A stretch of DNA of 7,316 bases from Pseudomonadota bacterium (lineage in GTDB: Bacteria > Pseudomonadota > Alphaproteobacteria > Acetobacterales > Acetobacteraceae): assembly GCA_021819535.1 (NCBI GenBank), contig JAKAQU010000142.1, positions 1 to 7,316 on the forward strand, given 5' to 3'. The notes under the pieces were generated by a model. The model was not told the DNA's origin. It did not search any database and saw only the letters and a program-made list of their open reading frames with translations. The position numbers and the translations under genes were made by a program. Of the stretch, positions 1 through 7,134 are shown piece after piece (position 1 is the stretch's first letter; each line of letters opens with the position of its first letter).

Positions 1-225
1 CGGTAGATCGCGGGGACTTGTCTGGTTGGCGGCTACGCCCAGGATTTCGTTCTCGGGCGTGGCCGGATGGGCGACAGGGTGGCTGATTTTCGACGCTATT
101 TGCCGCATTATATGCCGCTTCCGCATCCTTCCTGGCGCACCACCGCCTGGGAGCGATCCCATCCCTGGTTCGGCGCCGAATTGTTGCCGGCGCTGCGCCG
201 CACTGTCGCGAGGCTGTTGGCATGA
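1..225 (+). pseudogene. 3' end of a uracil-DNA glycosylase-family gene, with an in-frame TAG
   Basis: The frame ending in TGA at 223-225 translates to a typical C-terminal part of the small uracil-DNA glycosylase-like family (UDG superfamily, PF03167 fold). It has LVGGYAQ near the start, then YLPHYMPLPHPSW, then HPWFGAELLPALRR and a helical end. The HPS motif belongs to the uracil-binding/catalytic loop of the superfamily. These enzymes remove uracil or other damaged bases from DNA in the cytoplasm. The N-terminal half lies outside the window. The odd point is a TAG at 4-6 in the same frame. The residues right after it (IAGTCLVGG) still align by eye with the family's usual I-x-x-T-x-L-V-G stretch, so the homologous frame seems to run through the stop. 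I therefore call it a probable nonsense-disrupted gene; a sequencing error is the main alternative. The stop overlaps the next start by ATGA. Confidence 0.6.
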
Positions 226-1280
226 GACGCGCGCTGCGCTGGCTGCTCGGTATTTTGCTGCTTGGCCTGCTCGCGCTCGCGGGCGCCGATTACCTCGTCT
301 GGCGCTGGTCGGGCGGCTTGATCGGGGCCTATTACGCTGATTGGCGCACGGCGCGCGAGGCGGAGGGCTGGAAGGTCGAGAGCGGGGTGCCCCGGCTCAC
401 CGGCTGGCCGTTCGAGGCTCGGCTCATCGTGCCGGATTTCGCGCTCAAGGGCGGGGCGACGATGATGCCGGGCGGCATGTCGTTCGGCCTGCCTGAACTC
501 GATCTCGCGGTCGCCATCACGGAGCCGCGCGATCTTCGCATCACGCCCGGTGGCACCGCGCGTGCCACATTCGCTTTCCTTCCCCCGCTCGCGATCGACG
601 CCGCGGCGATCGCGTTGCATACGACGCTCACCGCCGCCGACGATGCCGCCCCGCTCGCCGGCGAGGCGCGGCAGGTGACGATTCGGCTCGATCAGATACC
701 CAAAGATGCGGCGCAAGGGGTTGTGCTTGCGATAGACCGGATCGATTTTCTGCTCTCCGTCCCGGCCGCGCCGCCGAGCTTGACGCTCCATCTCCAGGCC
801 AGCGGGATCGATTTGCCGCAAGCCGTCGCCTGGCCGTTCGGGCCACATATCGGCCGGTTTTCCTTCGATGCCAGGCTTGCACCGCTGCTCGCCGCGCCGG
901 GCGCGGATTTCGCCGCAACCGAAGCCGCCTGGCGCCAGGCGGGTGGCGCGGTCAACCTCGCCGCAACCCTCACCGATTGGGGCGGGGCGACCATGTCGGG
1001 CGAGGCAAAGTTAGACCTCGATGACAGATTCAATCCAAAAGGCATTGGTTTATTGCACCTTATCGATCCAGATGCCGCTGTTGCCGGCCTCGCCCGGCAG
1101 GGCATGATCCCGCCCACCTCGGTACAAGCGATCGGTGCGGTTTTGCATCTGCTCACGCATCCGGCGACGGATGGCGGCAAACCGACGGTAGATCTGCCGC
1201 TCTCGCTCGCCGACGGCGTGGTTTCGGCCGGCGGCATTCCGCTGTTACGTCTCTCTGAAGCCGGTGTGAGCGCGCCATGA
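222..1280 (+). CDS. DUF2125 domain-containing membrane-anchored protein
   Basis: This 352-residue protein looks like the alphaproteobacterial DUF2125 family, whose function is unknown. A short basic N-terminus (MRRALRW) is followed by one hydrophobic helix at about residues 7-23, which acts as an uncleaved anchor or signal sequence. The rest is probably periplasmic. The family-like segment with EGW (48-50), G-x-P-x-L-T-GWPF (55-64) and alternating beta-type hydrophobic patterning follows directly. The repeated beta-rich texture resembles the lipid-transfer/AsmA-like style of envelope proteins, but that is only an impression. The start at 222 is supported by GAGG eight bases upstream and by the ATGA overlap with the glycosylase gene. 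The 3' end likewise overlaps the next gene by four bases, so the three are probably co-translated. Residues about 263-285 are encoded by unusually AT-rich, rare codons (TTA, AGA, AAA). Confidence 0.85.
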   Translation: MRRALRWLLGILLLGLLALAGADYLVWRWSGGLIGAYYADWRTAREAEGWKVESGVPRLTGWPFEARLIVPDFALKGGATMMPGGMSFGLPELDLAVAITEPRDLRITPGGTARATFAFLPPLAIDAAAIALHTTLTAADDAAPLAGEARQVTIRLDQIPKDAAQGVVLAIDRIDFLLSVPAAPPSLTLHLQASGIDLPQAVAWPFGPHIGRFSFDARLAPLLAAPGADFAATEAAWRQAGGAVNLAATLTDWGGATMSGEAKLDLDDRFNPKGIGLLHLIDPDAAVAGLARQGMIPPTSVQAIGAVLHLLTHPATDGGKPTVDLPLSLADGVVSAGGIPLLRLSEAGVSAP

Positions 1281-2149
1281 AGCCGCCACCCTTCCGCTAT
1301 CAGCGCGCCGAGACCCTCGATCAGGCGCTTTTGCTGCTGAGCGCCGAGGGGGAGGCGGCGAAGCTTCTGGCCGGCGGGCAGAGCCTGATGCCGCTTCTCA
1401 ATTTTCGTTTGCTCCGCCCGGCGGTGCTGATCGATATCAATCACGTCGCTGGCCTGGCCGGGATTTCGGAGACCGAGAGGGGGCTTCGCATCGGGGCGAT
1501 GGCGCGGCATGCCATGATTGCCGAGGCGGCGCCGATCATGCGCCGGTTTCCGCTGATCGCGGCGGCGATGGAAGACGTCGGCCATCCCGCGATCCGCTAT
1601 CGCGGCACCATCGGCGGCAGCCTCGCGCAGGCCGATCCGGCGGCGGAATGGCCGCTGCTCGCGGTGCTGCTCGACGCCCGTATCGAGACGCGCTCGCCGC
1701 GCGGGGAAGGGGGATACGAGGCGGCATCGTTCTTTCGCTCCGCCCTGACCACGGCGCTGGCGGCGGATGAGATCATCACCGGGGTCGAGTTCCCCTATCT
1801 TGCGCCCGGCAGCGGCTGGGGGTTTGCCGAACTCTCGCGGCGGCATGGCGATTTCGCGCTCGCTGCCGTTGCCGTCACCTTGGCGCGGGAAGAAGGGCGC
1901 GCGCGCGGGGTGCGCATCGCGATGCTCGGCGGCGGCGATACGCCGCGCCGCGCCGGAGCGGCGGAAGCAGCTCTGGAGGGAGAAGCCCCAGATGCGGCGC
2001 GCCTTGCTGCCGCGATCGCGGCGCTGCGCGCGGCGGCCGATCCGCATGGCGATCTTCACGCCTCCGCCAGCTATCGGCGGGAATTGCTCGGCGTCCTCGC
2101 CGGCCGCGCCATCACCGATGCCTGGCGGCGCGCGGGCGGCCAAGCCTAG
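1277..2149 (+). CDS. FAD-binding subunit of a xanthine dehydrogenase / CO dehydrogenase-family molybdenum hydroxylase (CoxM/CutM type)
   Basis: This 290-residue protein is a full-length medium subunit of the molybdenum hydroxylase family. In such enzymes it carries FAD and passes electrons between the iron-sulfur small subunit and an external acceptor in the cytoplasm. The N-terminal FAD-binding domain shows AGGQSLMPLLNFRL (32-45) and RGTIGGSLAQADPAAE (109-124), the two classic pyrophosphate/FAD contact motifs. The C-terminal domain (about 180-285) ends in the expected YRRELLGVLAGRA. No key motif is missing. The ATG overlaps the stop of the DUF2125 gene (ATGA), and no strong separate ribosome binding site is visible, which suggests coupling. 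What is odd is that the molybdopterin large subunit and the 2Fe-2S small subunit do not follow. The next gene is a convergent regulator, so the substrate cannot be inferred. Confidence 0.93.
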   Translation: MKPPPFRYQRAETLDQALLLLSAEGEAAKLLAGGQSLMPLLNFRLLRPAVLIDINHVAGLAGISETERGLRIGAMARHAMIAEAAPIMRRFPLIAAAMEDVGHPAIRYRGTIGGSLAQADPAAEWPLLAVLLDARIETRSPRGEGGYEAASFFRSALTTALAADEIITGVEFPYLAPGSGWGFAELSRRHGDFALAAVAVTLAREEGRARGVRIAMLGGGDTPRRAGAAEAALEGEAPDAARLAAAIAALRAAADPHGDLHASASYRRELLGVLAGRAITDAWRRAGGQA

Positions 2150-2186
2150 CCCAGATCGCGGATCGTGCCCGATGGGCGGTGATCTG

Positions 2187-2930
2187 CTATGTCTCGTCAG
2201 GACGGCGGAGCGAGAAGCCGGCGCCGCGGATGCTGTGCAGCATCGGCGCCTCTTCCGCGGCGTCGAGCTTGCGGCGGAGCTTGCCGATATGGACATCGAC
2301 CACATTGGTATGCGGCAGGAAACGGTAATGCCAGACATCTTCGAGCAACATGCCGCGCGTCACCACCTGCTCGGCGTGACGCATCAGATATTCGAGCAGT
2401 TTGAACTCGGTCGGGAGGAGATCGATCATCCGCGCCCCACGCTGCGCGGTGCGGCCGATGAGGTCGAGCACCAATGGGCCGATGCGCAGCACCGTCTCCG
2501 GCGAGGCAGCCGGGCGGCGGAGCAGCGCCTCGATGCGGGCGGCGAGTTCGACGAAGGCAAAGGGCTTGACGAGATAGTCATCCCCGCCGGCCTTCAGCCC
2601 GGCCACCCGCTCATCGACCGCGCCAAGAGCGCTCAGGAGCAGAACCGGGGCGGAAACCCCCTTTTTCCGCAGCGTCTGCAAAACCGCGAGCCCGTCGCGT
2701 TCGGGCAGCATACGGTCGAGGATCAGGAGGTCGAACCCTTTTTCGCGCGCGGCCGCTTCGCCGGTGGGGCCGGTCGCGACGTGAGTGATGCGATAGCCGC
2801 GCGCGGTGAGATCGGCGACGATTTCGGCCGCCAGTTCCAGATCGTCCTCGACCAGCAGAATGGCAGCCCCTTGGGTCGGGGCTTTGGCCATCGTGCCGGC
2901 CGGCATCGCCGCCTCGGTCATCTGCGTCAT
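2187..2930 (-). CDS. OmpR/PhoB-family two-component response regulator
   Basis: This 247-residue DNA-binding response regulator has an N-terminal receiver domain (about 22-138) and a C-terminal winged helix (about 148-243). Receiver residues are all present: acidic pocket E28-D29-D30, phospho-acceptor D72 in LILDRMLPERDG, switch S100, and K122 in VKPF. The winged helix shows TEFKLLEYLMRH, the recognition region VVTRGMLLEDVW, NVVDVHIGKLRRKLD and the wing IRGAGFSLRRP. On phosphorylation it should dimerise and bind direct repeats in target promoters. I chose the ATG at 2930, preceded by GGGAGAGG. In-frame ATGs at 2921, 2906 and 2891 are also possible, because the first about 20 residues precede the receiver fold. 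A longer frame to 3041 would run into the kinase gene and is unlikely. Its divergent neighbour, a histidine kinase, is the obvious partner. The signal and regulon are not visible. Confidence 0.93.
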   Translation of the reverse strand: MTQMTEAAMPAGTMAKAPTQGAAILLVEDDLELAAEIVADLTARGYRITHVATGPTGEAAAREKGFDLLILDRMLPERDGLAVLQTLRKKGVSAPVLLLSALGAVDERVAGLKAGGDDYLVKPFAFVELAARIEALLRRPAASPETVLRIGPLVLDLIGRTAQRGARMIDLLPTEFKLLEYLMRHAEQVVTRGMLLEDVWHYRFLPHTNVVDVHIGKLRRKLDAAEEAPMLHSIRGAGFSLRRPDET

Positions 2931-3027
2931 TCCTCTCCCGCGCCTCTGCGGCGACAGCGTGATCAAGTTTCCGTCAGCAAAATCGCGCAAACCGGACCAT
3001 TCCTCCATTAAAAGGTGATTTAACCCG
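2931..3027. promoter_or_regulatory. Divergent intergenic region between response regulator and sensor kinase
   Basis: This 97-base gap must hold the promoters for both genes, because they face away from each other. I cannot point to a convincing -35/-10 pair on either strand; the best minus-strand candidate, TTGCGC with CTTGAT 17 bases on, is weak. The kinase side has a clear ribosome binding site, AAGGTGA at 3012-3018, nine bases before its ATG. The region is locally less GC-rich around 2961-3022. Confidence 0.5.
2977..2991. repeat. Direct repeat GCAAA-N5-GCAAA, candidate response-regulator site
   Basis: GCAAA occurs at 2977-2981 and again at 2987-2991, ten bases from start to start, which is one helical turn. 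OmpR/PhoB-type regulators commonly bind two short direct half-sites with 10-11 base spacing, and this pair lies between the regulator and its kinase. It could mediate autoregulation. A five-base repeat is short and may be chance. Confidence 0.25.
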
Positions 3028-4491
3028 ATGCCGAGCGACACCCTTGCTGCCCCGCCTTCCGCGCCACGCGCCGGGCAAGCCGAGGGGTTTCAGAAATCCG
3101 CGCTGCCCGAAATCGTCCGCACCGCGAGTTTTCGCCTCGCACTCGGCTTCGTCGTCGCCTTCGCCGCCTCGACCTTTCTGTTGTTTGCCTTCATCTACTG
3201 GCAGACGGCGGTATTCGAGACGAGGCGCATCGACCGCTTCATCCTCCGCGATTCCCTCGCCGCAGCGCGCGCGACGCCAGACGAGCTTGCCCGCATGCTC
3301 GGGCCGCGGCTTTCACGTGACTTCCACCGCCTTACCTTCGCCGCACTCTTCGATGCCGAGGGCCGTGCGCTCGCCGGCAATCTCGTCGAATTGCCCGCCG
3401 ATCTCCCCGCCGATGGCAGGCCGCATGCCGCCGAGCTTCACATCGATGACGGCAATGGCGGGCAGGTGGAAACGGTGCGCGCCATCGCCCGCCGGATACC
3501 GACCGGCGAGACCTTCCTGATCGCCCGCAGTGTCGGCGATATCGACCAGCTTCGCCGCACCGTGTTGCGCGCGCTCGGCCTCAGCCTCATTCCGGCGACG
3601 ATGCTCGCGCTTGCCGCCGGCATTTTCCTCAGCCTCCGGGCGCTGCGGCGGGTGAAGGACGTGCATGAGACGATGGCGCGCATCCTCTCCGGCGACCTCC
3701 ATGAGCGTCTGCCGATCCGCGGCACCGGCGATGATTTCGACCGCCTGAGCAGCGGCGTCAACCGCATGCTGGATGAGATCGGGCGCCTCCTCGATCAGCT
3801 CAAGGGCATCGGCAACGACATCGCCCATGATCTCAGAACGCCGCTGACGCGGGTCAGGGCCCGCCTTGAGCGGGCGCGCGACGCCGATGCCGGCGCCGGG
3901 CCAGAGGACGCCGCCCGGCTCGCGCGCCTGGAGGACGCGATCGATCGCGCCATTCTCGGCCTCGATCAGACGCTCGGCATCATCACCGCGCTTTTGCGCA
4001 TCGGCGAGATCGAGGCGCGACGGCGGCGAAGCGGCTTCGCCGAGGTCGATCTCGCCGCCATCGCCCGCGAGATCGAGGAGCTTTATGCCCCGATCGCCGA
4101 GGAGCAGGGCATCCGCTTCGAACTCGTGCTCGCGGAAGTGCCGATGATCATCGGCGATCGCGACCTGATTTTGGAGGCGATCGCCAATCTCGTCGGCAAC
4201 GCGATCAAATTCACACCTGCCGGCGGCTCGGTGCGGCTCGCGCTGCTGGCCGGGCCGGATGGGCCGATCGTGCGGGTGAGCGACACCGGCCCCGGCATTC
4301 CGCTCGCTGAGCGTGGCGAAGTTCTGAAGCGTTTCTATCGCTCGGACAAGAGCCGGCATATCGAGGGCAGCGGGCTCGGGCTCAGCCTGGTCGCCGCGAT
4401 CATCGATCTGCACGGGTTTCGCCTCGCGATCGGCGATGCCGAGCCCGGCGCGGTATTCGAAATCCTCTGCCAGGAGCTTTCTGTATCCTGA
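3028..4491 (+). CDS. HAMP-domain sensor histidine kinase
   Basis: This 487-residue membrane histidine kinase should sense a signal outside the inner membrane and phosphorylate the divergently encoded OmpR-type regulator. Order of parts: a cytoplasmic N-terminal tail (about 36 residues), helix 1 (about 37-58), a periplasmic sensor loop of roughly 120 residues (59-178), helix 2 (about 181-203), HAMP (about 204-256), a dimerisation/phospho-acceptor domain with DIAHDLRTPLTRVRARLERA (H267), and the ATPase domain. ATP-site boxes are complete: N box NLVGNAIKFTP (N391), G1 DTGPGIP (D419), F box KRFYRSDKSR, and G2 GSGLGLSLV (447-455). The loop has no metal-binding cluster or cysteines, so the ligand is unknown. 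The ATG is preceded by AAGGTGA at a good distance. The gene ends ten bases before the convergent transporter gene. Confidence 0.95.
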   Translation: MPSDTLAAPPSAPRAGQAEGFQKSALPEIVRTASFRLALGFVVAFAASTFLLFAFIYWQTAVFETRRIDRFILRDSLAAARATPDELARMLGPRLSRDFHRLTFAALFDAEGRALAGNLVELPADLPADGRPHAAELHIDDGNGGQVETVRAIARRIPTGETFLIARSVGDIDQLRRTVLRALGLSLIPATMLALAAGIFLSLRALRRVKDVHETMARILSGDLHERLPIRGTGDDFDRLSSGVNRMLDEIGRLLDQLKGIGNDIAHDLRTPLTRVRARLERARDADAGAGPEDAARLARLEDAIDRAILGLDQTLGIITALLRIGEIEARRRRSGFAEVDLAAIAREIEELYAPIAEEQGIRFELVLAEVPMIIGDRDLILEAIANLVGNAIKFTPAGGSVRLALLAGPDGPIVRVSDTGPGIPLAERGEVLKRFYRSDKSRHIEGSGLGLSLVAAIIDLHGFRLAIGDAEPGAVFEILCQELSVS

Positions 4492-4501
4492 ACGACGGCG
4501 A

Positions 4502-6037
4502 TCAGCTCGGCGCCAGCACCGTTTTGCGCATGAACGGCACCAGGGCGATGGCGATGACGAAAGCGATCATGATGGCGTGGAAGGCATCGGCGAAGGCCAG
4601 GGTCGCTGCCTCGCGATAGGTGAGCAGCCATAAATGCTTGAGGGCCGCGGCATGGCCCGCGGCTGCCGAGCCGAGGGCCGCGCTGTCGTTGCGGACAAAG
4701 CCGGCGAGAAGCCGCGCGGTTGCGCCATGCCCGGGGGTTAGGGTCGAGGCCAGTCTGAGAAAATGAAAATTGGTGCGGTCATTGAGGACCGCGCCTGAGA
4801 CCGCGATCCCGACCGCGCCGCCAAGATTGCGCATCATGTTGAAAAGCCCGCTCGCGTATTTCAGGCGCTCCGGCGGCAGACTGCCAAGGCCGAGCGTCAC
4901 CGCCGGTGCGATCGCGAAAACCTGCGGAAAACCACGAAAGATTTGTGGCCACAGCAATTCGTTCCGTCCCCAGTCATGGGTGATGAAGCCGAAACGCCAC
5001 ATCGAAAGACCAAAAAGCGCCAGACCGAACATCATCAGCCAGCGAAGATCGATGTGCCGTCCGAGCACCATGTAGAACGGTGTGCCGATGAGAGCCGCAA
5101 GTCCCAGCGAAAACATCGCAAGCCCCGTCTGCCAGGCGCTGAAGCCACGCACATAGCCGAGAAAAAGCGGGGTCAGATAGATCGTCGAGAATATGCCGAT
5201 GCCGGTGATGAAGGAGACGATGCAGCCGATGAGAAAATTGCGGTTGCCGAGCGCGCGGAGATCGACGACCGGATTGGCGCCGACGAGACTTCGCCAGACG
5301 AAGAGGAGACCGGCGATGGCGGCGATCGTGGCACAGATCGCGATCGTCCGGTCGCTGAACCAGTTCCAGCGCGCGCCCTCTTCGAGCACATATTCGAGAT
5401 TGCCGAGCCCGATGGCGAGCAGCCCCATGCCCAGATAATCTGCGCCTTTGAGAAGGGAGAGATCGGGACGATCGATATCGATGAGAAGGGCTGTGGAAGT
5501 CGCAACCATGAGTCCGGGCACGAGATTGACGTAAAACAGCCAGCGCCAGTCGAGCGTATCGGTGATCCAGCCGCCGGCGATCGGGCCGAAGGCGGGCGCG
5601 ATCGCGGCGATGACGCCGATCACCGCGGCGGCGAGGAGCCGGCGCTGCCCCTGGAAGAAATGGAAGGCCGAGGTGAACACGGTCGGGATCATCGAGGCGC
5701 CGAGCAGCCCTTGGAGCGCGCGAAAGACGATCATGGAATGGATGCTCCAGGCCGCGCCGCAGAGGAGGCTCGCCAGCGTAAAGCCGGCGGCGGAGAGGGT
5801 GAACAGCCAGCGCGTCGAAAATACGCGTGTCAGCCAGCCGGAGAGCGGAATGACGATGATTTCGGCTATGAGATACGCCGTCTGCACCCAGCTTATGTCA
5901 TCCTGTGCCGCGGACAAGCCGCCGCCGATCTCCTGAAGCGAGGATGCGACGATCTGGATATCGAGAAGGGCGATGAACATGCCGAGACACATCATCGCAA
6001 AAGGAAAAATCACGCTTTTCGGCGCATTGCCGCTCAT
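4502..6037 (-). CDS. DHA2-family MFS multidrug efflux transporter, EmrB-like
   Basis: This 511-residue inner-membrane protein has the length and hydrophobic pattern of a 14-helix DHA2 (EmrB/QacA) drug:proton antiporter. It should export hydrophobic toxic compounds using the proton gradient, together with the adaptor encoded just upstream. Visible motifs are D26 in helix 1 (LLDIQIV), the loop 2-3 motif GWLTRVFSTRWLF (68-79 region), R106 in FRALQG (motif B) and GPIAGGWI (151-158, motif C, the antiporter signature), followed by WRWLFYVNLVPG. Helix 1 reads LDIQIVASSLQEI rather than the common LD-x-T-I-x-N-V-A-x-P, which I recall as normal for one proteobacterial subgroup. The start overlaps the adaptor stop (ATGA) and has no good ribosome binding site of its own, so translation is probably coupled. 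The substrate cannot be read from the sequence. Confidence 0.95.
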   Translation of the reverse strand: MSGNAPKSVIFPFAMMCLGMFIALLDIQIVASSLQEIGGGLSAAQDDISWVQTAYLIAEIIVIPLSGWLTRVFSTRWLFTLSAAGFTLASLLCGAAWSIHSMIVFRALQGLLGASMIPTVFTSAFHFFQGQRRLLAAAVIGVIAAIAPAFGPIAGGWITDTLDWRWLFYVNLVPGLMVATSTALLIDIDRPDLSLLKGADYLGMGLLAIGLGNLEYVLEEGARWNWFSDRTIAICATIAAIAGLLFVWRSLVGANPVVDLRALGNRNFLIGCIVSFITGIGIFSTIYLTPLFLGYVRGFSAWQTGLAMFSLGLAALIGTPFYMVLGRHIDLRWLMMFGLALFGLSMWRFGFITHDWGRNELLWPQIFRGFPQVFAIAPAVTLGLGSLPPERLKYASGLFNMMRNLGGAVGIAVSGAVLNDRTNFHFLRLASTLTPGHGATARLLAGFVRNDSAALGSAAAGHAAALKHLWLLTYREAATLAFADAFHAIMIAFVIAIALVPFMRKTVLAPS

Positions 6038-7122
6038 GGCGCCGCAGACGCGCGCGTGTCGACCTCGACCTTGGTAGAAAGACCGGGGCGAAGCAGGCCG
6101 AACTTCGCGCCGTCACCCTCAAGAGCGATCCGCACCGGCACGCGCTGGACGATTTTGGTGAAATTGCCCGTCGCGTTCTCGGCTGGCAGCACGGAAAACA
6201 CGGCACCGGTGGCTGGGGCGATACTTTCCACATGACCGTGGATGACCTGGTCGGGGAGGACGTCGGCGATGATGGTGGCCGGCTGGCCCAATGTCATGCG
6301 GGCGATCTGGTCTTCCTTGAAATTGGCATCGACCCAAAGCCCGGCGCTCGGCACGATGGCGATGAGCGGCGTCCCGGCGGTGACGAAGGCGCCGAGCTGT
6401 GCCGCGCGGTCGCCGATATAGCCGTCGATCGGGGCGCGAAGTTCTGTATAGCCGAGATCGAGGGCTGCGGCGCGCAGCGTCGCCTCGGCCTCATGGATCG
6501 CCGCTCGTGCCTCGTTCATGCGTGCTTCAAGGATGTTGAGCTGCTGGCGCGCCGCCTCGACTTCGGCTTGCGCGGCATTCAGGGAGGCATGTGCTTCTTC
6601 TGCCGCGGTCCGCGATTTCTCGGCATCCTGCACCGTTGCGGCGCTTGCGTGCACGAGCGTGCGATAGCGGGCGGCGTCGGCAGTGGCGAAGGTGGAGCGG
6701 GCGCTGGCGGCGGCGGCATCGGCCTCGCGATGACGTACCACCGATTCCTGCTGCCTCACCTCCGCGACGACACTGGCGAGCGCCGCCTCGCGCTCGGCGA
6801 CCACGGCCTCGGCGCGGTCGAAGGTGGCGCGGAAATCACGATTGTCGAGCAGGATCAGAAGATCGCCGGCTTGCACGCGCTGGTTATCGGCAACCAGGAT
6901 CTTGGCGACGAACCCCGAGACGTGCGGGGCGATGGCGGTGACATTGCCGCTGACATAGGCATCGTCGGTGGTTTCGATGAAACGCCTGATCCGCCACCAC
7001 TCGGCGCCATACCAGGCCGCCGCCCCCAGCGCCGCGAGACCGAGGATGAGCAAAAGGAGCCGTTTGCCGGAAGCTCTGGCGGCGCCGGTCTCGATCCCGC
7101 CCTCCAACACGCGCTCGCTCAT
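6034..7122 (-). CDS. HlyD/EmrA-like periplasmic adaptor (membrane fusion protein) of an efflux pump
   Basis: This 362-residue adaptor links an inner-membrane MFS pump to an outer-membrane channel. A short cytoplasmic tail is followed by one helix at about residues 20-40. Then come the signature TTDDAYVSGN (51-60), a first lipoyl half with PHVSGFV and GDLLILLDNRDF (86-97), and a long alpha-helical coiled-coil hairpin (about 98-222) rich in Ala, Glu and Arg. The second lipoyl half follows with LGYTELRAPIDGYIGD (223-238), then the beta-barrel with WVDANFKEDQ (263-272) and the EmrA-type end with GNFTKIVQRVPVRI (319-332). The ATG at 7122 was chosen because GAGGGGG lies five to six bases upstream and the membrane helix is then correctly placed. 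An in-frame TTG at 7242 would add 40 unlikely residues. It overlaps the transporter gene by four bases. No outer-membrane channel gene is present here. Confidence 0.95.
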   Translation of the reverse strand: MSERVLEGGIETGAARASGKRLLLLILGLAALGAAAWYGAEWWRIRRFIETTDDAYVSGNVTAIAPHVSGFVAKILVADNQRVQAGDLLILLDNRDFRATFDRAEAVVAEREAALASVVAEVRQQESVVRHREADAAAASARSTFATADAARYRTLVHASAATVQDAEKSRTAAEEAHASLNAAQAEVEAARQQLNILEARMNEARAAIHEAEATLRAAALDLGYTELRAPIDGYIGDRAAQLGAFVTAGTPLIAIVPSAGLWVDANFKEDQIARMTLGQPATIIADVLPDQVIHGHVESIAPATGAVFSVLPAENATGNFTKIVQRVPVRIALEGDGAKFGLLRPGLSTKVEVDTRASAAP

Positions 7123-7127
7123 CAAAT

Positions 7128-7134
7128 CCCCCTC
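7128..7134 (-). promoter_or_regulatory. Ribosome binding site of the adaptor gene
   Basis: On the minus strand, GAGGGGG is followed by ATTTG and the ATG at 7122. It is the strongest purine tract near any candidate start and fixes the start 40 codons inside the longest open frame. Its first G is also the last base of the adjoining palindrome. Confidence 0.75.

Noticed and set aside
26..340. Open frame of 104 codons on the plus strand at the left edge
   Set aside because: It lies in a different frame from the glycosylase C-terminus and the DUF2125 start, both of which match known families. Its product has no recognisable pattern.
2150..2186. Possible bidirectional terminator between the FAD-subunit and regulator genes
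   Set aside because: Only a four-pair GCCC-GAT-GGGC stem (2167-2177) is visible, with no T-run on either side. This is too weak to call.
692..2338. Open frame of 548 codons on the minus strand across the DUF2125 and FAD-subunit genes
   Set aside because: It is antisense to two well-supported genes and overlaps a third. Its product is rich in Arg, Ala and Pro with no recognisable domain, which is typical of shadow frames in GC-rich DNA.
2931..3041. 37-residue N-terminal extension of the response regulator
   Set aside because: It would use a GTG at 3041 inside the kinase gene, erase the intergenic region, and add residues absent from receiver domains. Several better ATGs lie just before the receiver fold.
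3313..4413. Open frame of 366 codons on the minus strand opposite the histidine kinase gene
   Set aside because: The plus-strand product carries every kinase box in order, while this frame has no recognisable domain.
4502..4650. Variant helix-1 motif (LDIQIV...) of the transporter as a new substrate class
   Set aside because: I recall the same motif in many annotated proteobacterial DHA2 proteins, so it looks like a known subgroup. The helix-1 bases actually lie near 5940-5970, not at the 3' end covered by these coordinates.
4943..6235. Open frame of 430 codons on the plus strand opposite the transporter and adaptor genes
   Set aside because: It is antisense to the DHA2 transporter gene, with a highly charged, low-complexity product (Glu, Asp, Arg, Gly) and no family motif. 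The minus-strand product has clear membrane motifs.
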